From Mediterranea massiliensis (lineage in GTDB: Bacteria; Bacteroidota; Bacteroidia; Bacteroidales; Bacteroidaceae): a stretch of DNA of 64,000 nucleotides. Shown piece by piece: positions 26,403 through 35,424 of this stretch. Below the pieces are notes generated by a model. That model saw only the letters and a list, made by a program, of their open reading frames with translations, ran no database searches and had not been told where the DNA came from. The DNA lies in the NCBI GenBank assembly GCA_015060695.1, contig SUYA01000007.1, positions 1 to 64,000 of the forward strand, given 5' to 3'. A program made the position numbers and the translations under genes. Position 1 is the first letter of the stretch. Each line of letters starts with the position of its first letter.

Positions 26403-27544
26403 TCACAGAAGTTTTTCCAAATCTTCCACAGAAGGTAGCAAGCGCTTTAGACGTTCATCCATATCGACTGTTGTCTTATATGTAGCAACACCCATAGGCT
26501 TATCATAGTCTTGAATTACATACTCAACAAATTTCTTATTAGCACTCTTACAAAGGATAATACCTATAGATGGATTCTCATTAGGCTTTCGCACTTCGTC
26601 ATCAAGAATACGTAGATATCCGGCCAGTTGTCCCAAATAAGAAGTTCTAAATGGTCCATCCTTTAACTCAACGCAGACAAGAGCAGCCAACTCTCTATTG
26701 AAGAATAGCAAATCAGGGAATTCCTCTACACCGAATTTCTCCAGATGATACTGATTACCTACGAATGTAAAATCCTTTCCAAATGTCATGATAAACTCTT
26801 TTACATTCTGCACTATGCTCTGTTCTATCATACGCTCATCCTTATCCTTATCCCTAATAAACAACTCTTCGGTATTAATAAAATCGAGCAAATATTCATC
26901 TTTGAACATCGTTATAGCACGATAGGCTTGCAGCTTATCAGAGATTGCTCTCTTGAAATTATTTGGCAACTCTCCTTGATGACTATATAAATCATCATTT
27001 ATCATTTGTTCCAAATCCTCAACCTTTGCTTTAGTATCTGCCGCAAATTGAATATAGAATTTTCGCTGCTCTACATCTTTTACTTTGCTGATGATAGCAT
27101 AATGATGAGTAAAACCAATATTCATGAATGCGGTAATTGGAAAAGTTGCATCTATCTTGAACTCCACGGTAGATAATTCATTCGTTCCAACGAACGAATT
27201 ATGTTTATCGTTTACCAAATTGTTCGTTTCAACGAACGAATTATCAGAAAGCATCTGCCATTCTTCATAGAATGTACGCATCTTCCGTAAACTTGCTGCA
27301 GAAAATCCTCTTAAACCAGGCAGTTCTTTACGAAGCTGTTCACTTATTGCTTCAATAAATCCTTTACCCCAATTCTTATTCCGAGTATTCATCGAAACAA
27401 ATCCCCAATGCCATAATAGAGTGCTAACTGTTCTTGATTTATCGAAACTAATGCCCGTTGTTGACTCTGTAGAATCGCACCTTTTATTGCCTGAACAGCA
27501 TTGGCCAGTTCTGGATATTCCGTAGTATTAATTATGTTGCTCAT
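26403..27544 (-). pseudogene. DUF1016 / PD-(D/E)XK nuclease (YhcG-like), frameshifted
   Basis: Two overlapping minus-strand ORFs make one DUF1016 gene. The first (27544-27389, 51 aa) reads MSNIINTTEYPELANAVQAI ... LALYYGIG and stops at TGA. The second (27392-26403, 329 aa) starts MNTRNKNWGKGF and carries the YhcG C-terminal nuclease domain with the E-x-K of VCVELKDGPF. Adding one G to the GGGG tract (27403-27406) restores the family sequence YYGIGGFVSMNTRN. The stop and the new start overlap as ATGA, so the larger part might still be made by re-initiation. A TATATTTG box (27607-27600) lies upstream. Family members are linked to nucleic-acid cleavage and defence; the N-terminal DNA-contact part is separated here. 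Confidence 0.8.
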
Positions 27545-27668
27545 TTTTAAATTAATATTCAACTATTGTATTTCATTTTGAATAGCCAATATTTGAGAAC
27601 AAATATAGTGAAAAGATTTTATATACTATTTTTTTGCCCATATTTTTTCTCTTTGATACATCATAATA

Positions 27669-27926
27669 GGCCTAATCCTTATTATTATGGAAGATAGCTT
27701 GTGACTTATGAATACATACAATTTCATTGAGAAAGGTTGCGTGTCTTAATCCTTATTATTATGGAAGATAGTTTGTGACTCCTCTACTATCCTCCTAATG
27801 GGCAAATCAAGCTCATCGTCTTAATCCTTATTATTATGGAAGATAGTTTGTGACGTTTAATAGGATGAGATATGAGGAAGAAAACGGGAGTCTTAATCCT
27901 TATTATTATGGAAGATAGTTTGTGAC
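27669..27926 (-). CRISPR. Orphan CRISPR array, four repeats and three spacers
   Basis: A 37-bp repeat (plus strand begins GTCTTAATCCTTATT and ends TAGTTTGTGAC) occurs at 27669-27705, 27743-27779, 27818-27854 and 27890-27926. Spacers are 37, 38 and 35 bp. Copies 2-4 are identical; copy 1 has three mismatches, as expected at the leader-distal end. So the leader is probably on the right (27927 to about 28000), where a minus-strand TTTG and TTACTTTG pair could drive leftward transcription. No cas gene is present in the window. The repeat looks like type I or III repeats of Bacteroidetes rather than the longer II-C repeats, but the type is not settled. Confidence 0.92.
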
Positions 27927-28091
27927 ATATTGCTACAAAGTAAAAAAAACTCTTTGACAAATCCTAATATAAGAAAATAAAAAACTCAGGTTATACCTCT
28001 TTTAGTAACACCCAAGAAGTTCTCCTTACAAATCATTCATCCCCACAACAACCCACACACTTCAATCCACCCCTATATAATTAAAGTGTAA

Positions 28092-28201
28092 AACCATCTA
28101 AAAATGGTTACCCAACTACCTATAAGTGGAAGAGCAACTACCTATAAGTAGTAGGCCAACTACCTATAGGTAAACAAGTAACTACCTATAAGTAGTTAAA
28201 C
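28092..28201. repeat. Array of five 22-bp palindromic units (element C)
   Basis: Units start at 28092, 28114, 28136, 28158 and 28180, exactly 22 bp apart; a sixth weak start is at 28202. Unit 1 is AACCATCTAAAAATGGTT; the others are variants of AACTACCTATAAGTAGTT. The spacers between the 18-bp palindromes are 4 bp. The last four units align in the same orientation with the array at 62746-62829. It lies between the CRISPR array and the HU gene; no ORF is present in 27927-28330. Confidence 0.85.
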
Positions 28202-28331
28202 AACTCATTTTATGTGCTTTTTCAGGCTGCTATAAAGAAGAGAATAGCTACGTAAAGTATAAAAAAGCGACGGTAAGATGTATTTGGTAGTGGGAAGGCA
28301 GATAATGCGAAAATGGCCTTTTTTGATGGCT

Positions 28332-28339
28332 TATCTTTG
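28332..28339 (+). promoter_or_regulatory. Promoter of HU-like gene
   Basis: TATCTTTG, 63 nt before the ATG at 28403. It rules out the upstream start at 28313. Confidence 0.6.
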
Positions 28340-28402
28340 CAACGTGATCACAAAGAAGAACCACGGTTCGCAATGAGTTTATTAATTAAAAAAATTAGAA
28401 TT

Positions 28403-28885
28403 ATGGCAGTAAATTATTCTTTAGCCTACATGAGCAGTAACCCTTCAAAGAAGGATGCTCCGAAGTTGTATTACGCCAAGGCACAAGCCACCGGCGAAGT
28501 AAAAATTGATGAAATTGCAAGCGACATTGCTTATGCAACCAGTATGACAGACGGTGATGTATTGAATGCCATCCGCGGATTGATTACCCAGCTGAACAAG
28601 CACTTGGCCGCCGGCAAGATTGTGCGTTTGGAAAATTTCGGCTCTTTCCAATTGCAACTGGAAAGTAGTGGTGCCGAAACACCCAAACAGTTTAAGACAA
28701 GCAACATTACCGGATGTAACATTCAGTTCAGACCGGGACGAACTATCAAGGCTGCTACTCGTGCCATCGACTTGACGTTCCAAAGGGTTACTTCCAAGAA
28801 ACAAGGAAGTGTCATCATTGACGATGAAACCGAAAACGAAGGTTCTACCGGTGACGATACGCAACTGGAAGACCCACTGGGCTGA
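28403..28885 (+). CDS. HU family DNA-binding protein with acidic tail
   Basis: A 160-aa HU-related protein of the Bacteroidetes type beginning MAVNYSLAYMSSNPSKKD, with the HU-like core (ASDIAYATSMTDGDVLNAIRGL, then KIVRLENFGSFQLQL and FRPGRTIKAA). The start at 28403 is chosen because a promoter box lies at 28332. It has an acidic C-terminal tail of about 30 residues (DDETENEGSTGDDTQLED). Such proteins bind and bend DNA; the specific role is unknown. A terminator follows. Confidence 0.85.
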   Translation: MAVNYSLAYMSSNPSKKDAPKLYYAKAQATGEVKIDEIASDIAYATSMTDGDVLNAIRGLITQLNKHLAAGKIVRLENFGSFQLQLESSGAETPKQFKTSNITGCNIQFRPGRTIKAATRAIDLTFQRVTSKKQGSVIIDDETENEGSTGDDTQLEDPLG

Positions 28886-28923
28886 TTGATTGTGCCTAAT
28901 TAATGGGCACTTAACTGAAAAAG

Positions 28924-28960
28924 ACTACCGGAGTTATCAATAATTTCGGTAGTTTTTTTG
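28924..28960 (+). terminator. Terminator of HU-like gene
   Basis: ACTACCG (28925-28931) with CGGTAGT (28948-28954), then TTTTTT. Confidence 0.8.
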
Positions 28961-28990
28961 TAAAGCACTTGCTTTTGCTGGAAAATGTAT

Positions 28991-28998
28991 TATATTTG
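28991..28998 (+). promoter_or_regulatory. Promoter of DUF4248 gene
   Basis: TATATTTG with TTG 19 bp upstream; leader of about 95 nt before the ATG. Confidence 0.6.
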
Positions 28999-29098
28999 CA
29001 TTTGAATTTGCAAATTCATTAAACGGACATACATCGGTATGTACGAATATGGTTGTCAATAGGGGCAACTATAGATTTAACTATTAGGAGAACAAAAA

Positions 29099-29299
29099 AT
29101 GTATTTTGCAGAATTAGCAATGCATTACTTCCCAAACAGTAATCAGAAAAGTGCAGTTCAACAACTGCGTAGGTGGATTGACAATGACGTTGAATTGTCA
29201 GAAGAATTGAAGCGACTTTACTTTATGCCAAGACAGCGCGCTTTAACTCCCAAGCAATACAATGCTATCATTGAACATTTAGGCAATCCTTTTAATTAG
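29099..29299 (+). CDS. DUF4248 family protein
   Basis: A 66-aa protein that fits DUF4248 (FAELAMHYFPNSNQKSAVQQL, then LTPKQYNAIIEHLGNP). It looks like a small helical DNA-binding type: the FAELAMHYFP ... LRRWI order resembles a winged or HTH segment. Bacteroides often encode it beside HU-like proteins, as here. Function is not proven. An RBS-like AGGAG lies 10 nt before the ATG. Confidence 0.8.
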   Translation: MYFAELAMHYFPNSNQKSAVQQLRRWIDNDVELSEELKRLYFMPRQRALTPKQYNAIIEHLGNPFN

Positions 29300-29329
29300 C
29301 GAGAAGTCTCTTCGAGATTTCTTTGAGAC

Positions 29330-29372
29330 GAACAAGAAAATGTAATGGTCATCATAACATTTTCTTGTTCTT
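29330..29372. terminator. Bidirectional terminator
   Basis: GAACAAGAAAATGT (29330-29343) pairs perfectly with ACATTTTCTTGTTC (29357-29370); it separates the converging DUF4248 and symporter genes. Confidence 0.85.
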
Positions 29373-29382
29373 ATTTTATCTC

Positions 29383-30645
29383 TTATCTATCCAGCATAGC
29401 CACTACCGTAGCATCACCCGTAACATTGACCGAAGTACGCAACATGTCGAGCGGACGGTCGATACCCAGTATCAAGGCCAACCCCTCGGCAGGAATACCC
29501 ACAGCCGTCAATACCATTGTCAACACAACATAACTGCCACCGGGCACAGCCGGAGTACCGATGGATGACAACACTGTCATGCCAACAACTGTAGCCAACT
29601 GAAGAAACGTTAACTCAATGCCCAACACTTGGGCAATGAAAAGAATGGCTATGGTCTGATAGCAGGCTGTGCCATCCATATTGATAGTGCAACCGATGGG
29701 AAGCACAAAGGAAGCTAAATCTCGTTTAACACCCAATTCACCTTCTACCACTTTTAGAGTTAAAGGCAAAGTAGCGGCACTGCTGCTGGTGGTAAATCCA
29801 AATAACTGCACGGGATACATGGCACGAATGAACTTTATAGGAGATATCCGTGTAAATAGAGAGACAAGCAGAGGGTAGAAAAGCAACAGCAGCAGAAACA
29901 ACCCAACTATCACAGTCAAGGCATAGAGAAGCAAGGAGGTAAAGATAGTGACTTCACCCCGAAAATCGGTTATCAAACCGGCCATCAAGGCAGCTACTCC
30001 CAAAGGAGCAAAAAGGATTATAAAATCGACCATCTTGAGTATGATATCATTCAAAGCATCGAAGAAGCGAACAACCGGACGAGTTTTCTCTTCGGGAACG
30101 CTAAGAAGGGCTGCACCAAAAAGGATGGAAAAGAAGATGACTTGTAGCATCTTTCCGTTATCGGAGGCTGCTGAAAGGAAGTTATTAGGAACAATGTCGT
30201 CAAAGAATGCCAAGGGACCTTCGTCGTGAGTTTGCTTTGCTTGCATCGCCTTCTCTTCGGTAACTTGAAGATATTGTTCTTGCAGATGGGTCACTTGCTG
30301 CCTATCCACCAACTCACCAGGCTTTATCAGCAACCCCAATCCTAATCCTACAAGAATAGCTACCAAAGTAGTAAAAGTGTATATAACAAGGGTTTTGACA
30401 CCTACAGTAGAGAACTTACGAATCTCTTCCAAACCAGCTATCCCCTTTACGAGGGAAACAAACACTAATGGTACAGCCACCAGTTGCAACAAGCGTATAA
30501 AAAGTTTTCCCCAAGGATGGATGTAATGGCGGATAAACTGCTCGGCATCGAGTTGCAAGGCAAGGAAACCAAGCAGAATACCGGCTATCATACCTATCAG
30601 TATCTTCAGGTAGAGAGGCAGAGAGTTCTTTTTAAATAGGTTCAT
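29383..30645 (-). CDS. Dicarboxylate/amino acid:cation symporter
   Basis: A 420-aa member of the DAACS family (GltP/DctA-like) that imports dicarboxylates or glutamate/aspartate with Na+ or H+. Eight or more membrane segments are visible, with the serine-rich re-entrant TTSSSAATLPLTLKV and the NMDGTA motif (TINMDGTACYQ) that form the substrate and cation sites. It follows the TPR gene by 18 nt on the same strand and may be the last gene of that operon, or have its own promoter. The exact substrate cannot be given. Confidence 0.92.
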   Translation of the reverse strand: MNLFKKNSLPLYLKILIGMIAGILLGFLALQLDAEQFIRHYIHPWGKLFIRLLQLVAVPLVFVSLVKGIAGLEEIRKFSTVGVKTLVIYTFTTLVAILVGLGLGLLIKPGELVDRQQVTHLQEQYLQVTEEKAMQAKQTHDEGPLAFFDDIVPNNFLSAASDNGKMLQVIFFSILFGAALLSVPEEKTRPVVRFFDALNDIILKMVDFIILFAPLGVAALMAGLITDFRGEVTIFTSLLLYALTVIVGLFLLLLLFYPLLVSLFTRISPIKFIRAMYPVQLFGFTTSSSAATLPLTLKVVEGELGVKRDLASFVLPIGCTINMDGTACYQTIAILFIAQVLGIELTFLQLATVVGMTVLSSIGTPAVPGGSYVVLTMVLTAVGIPAEGLALILGIDRPLDMLRTSVNVTGDATVVAMLDR

Positions 30646-30663
30646 TCGTTCCGATTGTTTTTG

Positions 30664-32859
30664 TTATAATGTCAAATCTTGCATCAATGGTAATTCTTGT
30701 GGATTAATGCCGTGAGCCACCAATGTATCGGTATCTCTGCGAAATGCTTCGAGAAAAGCATCGCGGCTCTTAAAAGCCGTAGCAGCCTGCGTATAAAGGG
30801 AAACTGCACGAGGTACATTACCCATGACCCAAACAACATGTGCAGCATTCAGATAGTCGGCAGCTATGGGCGAGGCTGCCAGCAATTTGTCGTAATAGCG
30901 ACAAGCCTGTTCGTAGTTCTTCTGCAAGAAAGAGCACCAAGCTATGGCACGCCAAGTCTTATCGTTACCATCAGACATGTAATCGAGTTTAAAGAGGTAG
31001 CGTAAGGCCTCATCATACTGCTCTAATTCAGCTCTACAAGCTGCGGTATAAAAGAGAATATTATAGTTATCGGGCTGAATAGATTCGGCCTTCTTGTAAT
31101 ATTCCAAAGCAAACTCATAGTCGCGCATCAAGCGATAGCAAGTGGCCAAGTGACGAATAGTCCAAAGGTGATCGGGTTTCCAAATGTCTGCATTGCGATA
31201 GGCTTTCACGGCTTCTTTGTAGCGTTTCTCTTTCTGCAGACTATATCCCCACTTCTGAAAAAGATCGGCATCAGCAATCGGTGTATCGGCCAATGCATGG
31301 TAAAGAGGAATAGCACGGTCGTAATGTGCCTTATGGAAATGAAAGTCGGCCACTTGACGAAGTTGTTCAGGTTCAGATAGGAAAGGTTTCAAAACAGATA
31401 GCTCATGTAGGTCGAGGTTACCTTTGAAGGGGTCTTGAAACTCCAATCGACGTGGATAGAGCCTAAAAAAGCGATAAAGGTCGTGTACATATTGGGTAAT
31501 GATTACCTCCGGACGCTCGGAATATTGACGATAACGAGCCATGCTTGCTTCATTCTTCAAATCGTCCAAATCATCGGGAGCTATCTGACTAAACATCATG
31601 TCGCGCTGCGAAGAAGTGAGTTGCTCCATAGTAAAGCAGAGGGAATATTTGTCACTATTGCAAAAGAAACCTGAAAGAAGTACCAGATTAAGCAGGTTGT
31701 TTTCATCGTCTTGACGCAAACCAAACAGATGGATGATGGAAGAATGATACCTATCAAAAGGATAGAACCAATGATGCAAATCGCGAAAGAAGGGGAAATG
31801 CTTGAGCTGAGAAAAAGAACTCATATACACATCCGAACCTTCTAACTGTAGTTCGTTGATTTCGCGTATTTTATCACTAAAACCGCTTTTATTCATAGCT
31901 TCTTCCCAATCGGGGTTGAAGTCATTCTCTTCATTTACATCGTCCATGCCAAACTTCATGCCACGCATGAGGTTAACGTTTTTCATCATTTCAGGGATGA
32001 TTTCATCACGCATTTTCTTATCTACCTGCTCGGTGTCTTGAGCACGTAACAGCTGAAGATAAACGGTAAGCAGACGAGAAACAAAAGTGGAATTATCGCC
32101 TTGCATGGTAATGGCGTGATATAGGTCGGGATAAAGGTCGATGCGGTGTGGATAGGCCAGTAGTACCAATGAAATGCCTACTAAGGCACGGCAACTGACT
32201 TGTGTATCGTTGTGCGTCTGAGCCTCTATCAATGCCTTCAGTTTCAAAGAGTCAAAGCATTGTAGCAAACTAAGGGTCACAGCACTGACCAACAAGCAGA
32301 GGTCGCTGACCGGCATCAGTGCAGAGTCGAGTGCCCGACGAAACGATGCGGCATCTTCTACCCCCCATGCACTGTTTGTCCATACGGCCATAAACATCCG
32401 CTTCTGTGCCTGTTCATGACGTTCAAGTGCCTCTTTCAAAGCATCTTTATTGTCTGGCATCAGACTGCATACAGACAAATCGTCGGTAAAGGTTTCCATA
32501 ACATCCAACCATTCGTCCAATGGAGGTACAGTTGTTCCCGATAGACTCTTGCGAAGGGTATGATAATAAGAGGGAGAGGTATTGTCAAGCAAATGAAGAT
32601 GCACCTGATCGACCAACATCCACACCATGGCCTGCAGGTGATGATAAAGTTGGGTACGTCCGGCATCAGCCACACCTTGCCTCATGTATTGAAGCATGTA
32701 TTGATAGGATGTTTGTACTTCTTCTAATTTGGTACACAATTTGTAAGCATTGCATCCTTCCAAATAGGCAGCAAGTTGGGTCATAGCCTCTTTCATCCTC
32801 CCTTCGTCAAGCATCCGGGTTATCTGACGGTATTGTTCATTTATCTCTGTTACAGTCAT
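30664..32859 (-). CDS. TPR-repeat protein
   Basis: A 731-aa soluble protein with TPR-like helical repeats, clearest at residues about 510-700 (AIPLYHALADTPIADADLFQ, YKEAVKAYRNADIWKPDHLW, YEFALEYYKKAESIQPDNYN, YEQACRYYDKLLAASPIAAD). No catalytic motif or signal peptide is seen. The start overlaps the maf stop by ATGA, so it belongs to the five-gene operon. Role unknown; TPR proteins act as scaffolds. Confidence 0.75.
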   Translation of the reverse strand: MTVTEINEQYRQITRMLDEGRMKEAMTQLAAYLEGCNAYKLCTKLEEVQTSYQYMLQYMRQGVADAGRTQLYHHLQAMVWMLVDQVHLHLLDNTSPSYYHTLRKSLSGTTVPPLDEWLDVMETFTDDLSVCSLMPDNKDALKEALERHEQAQKRMFMAVWTNSAWGVEDAASFRRALDSALMPVSDLCLLVSAVTLSLLQCFDSLKLKALIEAQTHNDTQVSCRALVGISLVLLAYPHRIDLYPDLYHAITMQGDNSTFVSRLLTVYLQLLRAQDTEQVDKKMRDEIIPEMMKNVNLMRGMKFGMDDVNEENDFNPDWEEAMNKSGFSDKIREINELQLEGSDVYMSSFSQLKHFPFFRDLHHWFYPFDRYHSSIIHLFGLRQDDENNLLNLVLLSGFFCNSDKYSLCFTMEQLTSSQRDMMFSQIAPDDLDDLKNEASMARYRQYSERPEVIITQYVHDLYRFFRLYPRRLEFQDPFKGNLDLHELSVLKPFLSEPEQLRQVADFHFHKAHYDRAIPLYHALADTPIADADLFQKWGYSLQKEKRYKEAVKAYRNADIWKPDHLWTIRHLATCYRLMRDYEFALEYYKKAESIQPDNYNILFYTAACRAELEQYDEALRYLFKLDYMSDGNDKTWRAIAWCSFLQKNYEQACRYYDKLLAASPIAADYLNAAHVVWVMGNVPRAVSLYTQAATAFKSRDAFLEAFRRDTDTLVAHGINPQELPLMQDLTL

Positions 32860-33437
32860 AATTTCTTCAGTTCATTGTATAATCGTTGTACGGGCAACCC
32901 CATAACATTGAAATAACTACCCGAAATGTTTTCTACCCCTACAAAACCTATCCACTCTTGTACGCCATAAGCTCCGGCTTTGTCCATAGGAAGATAAGTA
33001 TCTACATAATAAACAATTTCTTCGTCAGTAAGGTTGGCAAAGCGCACTTCGGTGGCTGCAGCAAAGTTTTTTTGGAAGGTAGTGGTAGTAAGGCATACAC
33101 CGGTAAACACTTGATGAATTTGTCCGGAGAGGGCATGTAACATCTGTATGGCCTCTTCCCTATCCTGCGGTTTACCCAATACACGGTCTTCTAACCACAC
33201 AATGGTATCGGCCGTTATCATCAGTTCGTTCGGTTGCAACATCTTCTTGTAAGCATTGGCCTTCTGCATAGAGATAAAAAGAGGTATGTCAGCACCTTTA
33301 AGGGTTTCCGGATAGGACTCGTCTATATCGGATAAAGTACGCACCTCGTAAGAGACACCTAAACCCGACAAGAGTTCTTTTCGCCGCGGAGAATTGCTGG
33401 CTAATATTACGTGATATTTCTTTAAATTATTAAGCAT
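32856..33437 (-). CDS. maf: Maf-like nucleotide pyrophosphatase
   Basis: A 193-aa house-cleaning pyrophosphatase that removes non-canonical or modified nucleoside triphosphates. The family motifs are visible: ILASNSPRRKELL near the start, TADTIVWLEDRVLGKPQDREEA in the middle, and YVDTYLPMDKAGAYGVQ. It lies between a KdsC-like phosphatase and a TPR protein, overlapping the latter by 4 nt. The Maf-KdsC-DUF2520 order is one I recall as recurring in Bacteroidetes. Confidence 0.93.
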   Translation of the reverse strand: MLNNLKKYHVILASNSPRRKELLSGLGVSYEVRTLSDIDESYPETLKGADIPLFISMQKANAYKKMLQPNELMITADTIVWLEDRVLGKPQDREEAIQMLHALSGQIHQVFTGVCLTTTTFQKNFAAATEVRFANLTDEEIVYYVDTYLPMDKAGAYGVQEWIGFVGVENISGSYFNVMGLPVQRLYNELKKL

Positions 33438-33457
33438 TGAAAGTAATGATTAAATGA

Positions 33458-33988
33458 TTACCATCCGAAGGCACCTTCGTTAGCCATCCATAGGTTATTG
33501 GCTTTTAAAAATTGTTCAACAATGTCACGTCCACAACCCTGACCACCATCGGCATACGAAATGTAGCAGGCAATAGCTTTTATCTCCGGAGCAGCATCTT
33601 TAGGGCAGCAGGGTAATCCACACAGTTTCATTACTTCGTAATCGGGGATGTCATCACCCACATAAAGTATCTCTTCGTCTTTCAAATCATGACGCTTACA
33701 AAAATCATGATAGTCGTGTATCTTCATCGAAGAGGCCATATAAATGTCTTCAGCCGGTACACCCAAAGCCAAGAAGCGTTTGCGTACTGCTTCGGTCTTA
33801 CCTCCGGTAATGACACCCACAATGACTCCTTGTTTTACTGCCTGATGAATGGCGTAGCCATCTTTGATGTTTACCGTGCGCAGAGGTTCTCCATCAACAC
33901 TCATCGTTATCACATTGGCACTAAGCACGCCATCGACATCGAAAACCAATGCTTTTATCGTCTTTAAATCGTAGTTTATGGTACTCAC
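33458..33988 (-). CDS. kdsC: HAD-superfamily phosphatase, KdsC-like
   Basis: A 176-aa HAD phosphatase of the IIIA/KdsC type, expected to make Kdo from Kdo-8-phosphate for lipid A core. Motif I is [10 protein letters not shown] (nucleophile Asp), motif II VITGG, motif III Lys around EAVRKRF, and motif [14 protein letters not shown]. The [20 protein letters not shown] segment fits KdsC. A related phosphatase specificity cannot be excluded. Confidence 0.85.
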   Translation of the reverse strand: MSTINYDLKTIKALVFDVDGVLSANVITMSVDGEPLRTVNIKDGYAIHQAVKQGVIVGVITGGKTEAVRKRFLALGVPAEDIYMASSMKIHDYHDFCKRHDLKDEEILYVGDDIPDYEVMKLCGLPCCPKDAAPEIKAIACYISYADGGQGCGRDIVEQFLKANNLWMANEGAFGW

Positions 33989-34017
33989 AAGGTTTGAAAA
34001 TTGAAATTGTAATAATA

Positions 34018-34836
34018 TTATTTATCACTGAACTCACTTCCATTATCTACAGCCAACCGATGAATGTTTTCACTCAACTGACAATAGATTTCCTGCATAG
34101 TGGGAAAATCGGAAAGCATTTCCTGATGCTTCTGCATGACTTGCCTATCAAAACGTACAGCTGGCCCTGTCTGAGCTTCTTGGGGTGTTAAAGTATGTAC
34201 TTTCAAGGCTGTTTCGTCAATAAGTGGCAACATAACTTCAAAGGGCAAATTGTATTTTTCTAACAACTCGGCCGATAATGCATACATGTGGTTGGTAAAG
34301 TTACATGCAAACACCGCAGCCAAATGAAGGCTTTTGCGTTGAAGAGAGGTGGCTTCGTAAACCTTATCTGATAAAATGGAGCCTATTTGTTTCAAAAGAG
34401 TGGTATCGGACGGAGTAGAGGCTTCGACAAAAATGGGTATTTGGCTAAAATGAACTTCACGCATCTTACTAAATGTCTGCATCGGATAAAGTACCCCACA
34501 GCGTTGAACATAATTCTGCCAAACATCTACTGAAAGACTACCAGCAGTGTGTATCCACAAAGCATTCTCTTTACCCAATACCATTGACGGAAGCAGGTGT
34601 AAAAAGGCATCATCTTTCAATGCAACAATGTAAAGGTCGGCATTAGGAAACAATGCGGATAGCTCTGTAGTGTATTCAGCTTCTACCACTTGAGCAAGGG
34701 CTTTGGCTGAAGTTTCCGTGCGACTGAAAACTTGCACAATACGGAAACCTTTACTATAAAGAGCTTTGCCCAAATTTGTAGCTAAATTACCGGCACCGAC
34801 TAGTACAATAGAAGTATCTTCGACGCTACGACTCAT
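34018..34836 (-). CDS. Rossmann-fold / DUF2520 oxidoreductase-like protein
   Basis: A 272-aa protein with an N-terminal NAD(P)-binding domain ([21 protein letters not shown]) and a C-terminal DUF2520 helical domain ([20 protein letters not shown]). Such proteins resemble ketopantoate or pyrroline-5-carboxylate reductases but have no established reaction. Its start overlaps the nitroreductase stop by ATGA, and the kdsC start follows after 29 nt. Confidence 0.85.
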   Translation of the reverse strand: MSRSVEDTSIVLVGAGNLATNLGKALYSKGFRIVQVFSRTETSAKALAQVVEAEYTTELSALFPNADLYIVALKDDAFLHLLPSMVLGKENALWIHTAGSLSVDVWQNYVQRCGVLYPMQTFSKMREVHFSQIPIFVEASTPSDTTLLKQIGSILSDKVYEATSLQRKSLHLAAVFACNFTNHMYALSAELLEKYNLPFEVMLPLIDETALKVHTLTPQEAQTGPAVRFDRQVMQKHQEMLSDFPTMQEIYCQLSENIHRLAVDNGSEFSDK

Positions 34837-35369
34837 TGAACACCGAATTTATTTAAGTGAATTTTTTCCCATTGCAAATGCTCTTCATTGAAAGGTTTAC
34901 GCTCCATCCCCTTATGACCAATAGCTATGATACTAAGCACTTGAAGTTGCAAAGGAATGTCAAGTACTTCGCGAACGTATTCACCACTATCTGAACCATT
35001 CAGAGTCATCCTTTCACGCACTTGTACCCAACAGCTACCTAAGCCCAAGTCTTCGGCCTGCAATTGAAGGTAAATGGAAGCTATCGAAGCATCTTCTATC
35101 CAAACATCGCTAAGTAACGGGTCGGCCACTACTACTACAGCCAAAGCAGCATCGGCAATAAATTGGGAGGCCTGTTCCTTACATAGAGAGAGCTTTTTCA
35201 ATGTATCTTTATCATCTACCAAAATAAAGTGCCATGCATTGCTACGCTTGGAAGTAGGAGCCATCAAAGCAGCTTTCATCAACTCCACTACCTGCTCTTT
35301 TGTTAGCTCTTCGTCGGTAAACTTACGCATACTTCGACGTTTTTTTATCAATTCACTAAAACTATTCAT
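34833..35369 (-). CDS. Nitroreductase family protein
   Basis: A 178-aa FMN-dependent nitroreductase-fold enzyme. It begins SELIKKRRSMRKFTDEEL, the FMN-binding signature, and contains APTSKRSNAWHFILVDD and the C-terminal LSIIAIGHKG. The natural substrate is unknown. It is first of a probable five-gene operon running leftward; the FemAB-like gene diverges upstream. Confidence 0.88.
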   Translation of the reverse strand: MNSFSELIKKRRSMRKFTDEELTKEQVVELMKAALMAPTSKRSNAWHFILVDDKDTLKKLSLCKEQASQFIADAALAVVVVADPLLSDVWIEDASIASIYLQLQAEDLGLGSCWVQVRERMTLNGSDSGEYVREVLDIPLQLQVLSIIAIGHKGMERKPFNEEHLQWEKIHLNKFGVQ

Positions 35370-35424
35370 ACTTGTTATTTTTTATGTTTGCAAATATACA
35401 AGAATTATTTTAATTTTGCGGTGA

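Noticed and set aside
26225..26485. 86-aa plus-strand ORF
   Set aside because: Begins inside the DUF5723 terminator and runs into the antisense of the DUF1016 gene; no family pattern.
27180..27245. TTCGTTC/GAACGAA inverted repeats inside the DUF1016 gene
   Set aside because: Short in-frame duplication (NSFVETN / NSFVGTN) in a variable loop; no break of the frame and no mobile-element ends.
27393..28312. Possible cas or integrase genes around the CRISPR array
   Set aside because: All frames between 27545 and 28402 are free of long ORFs, and the neighbours are DUF1016 and HU-like genes.
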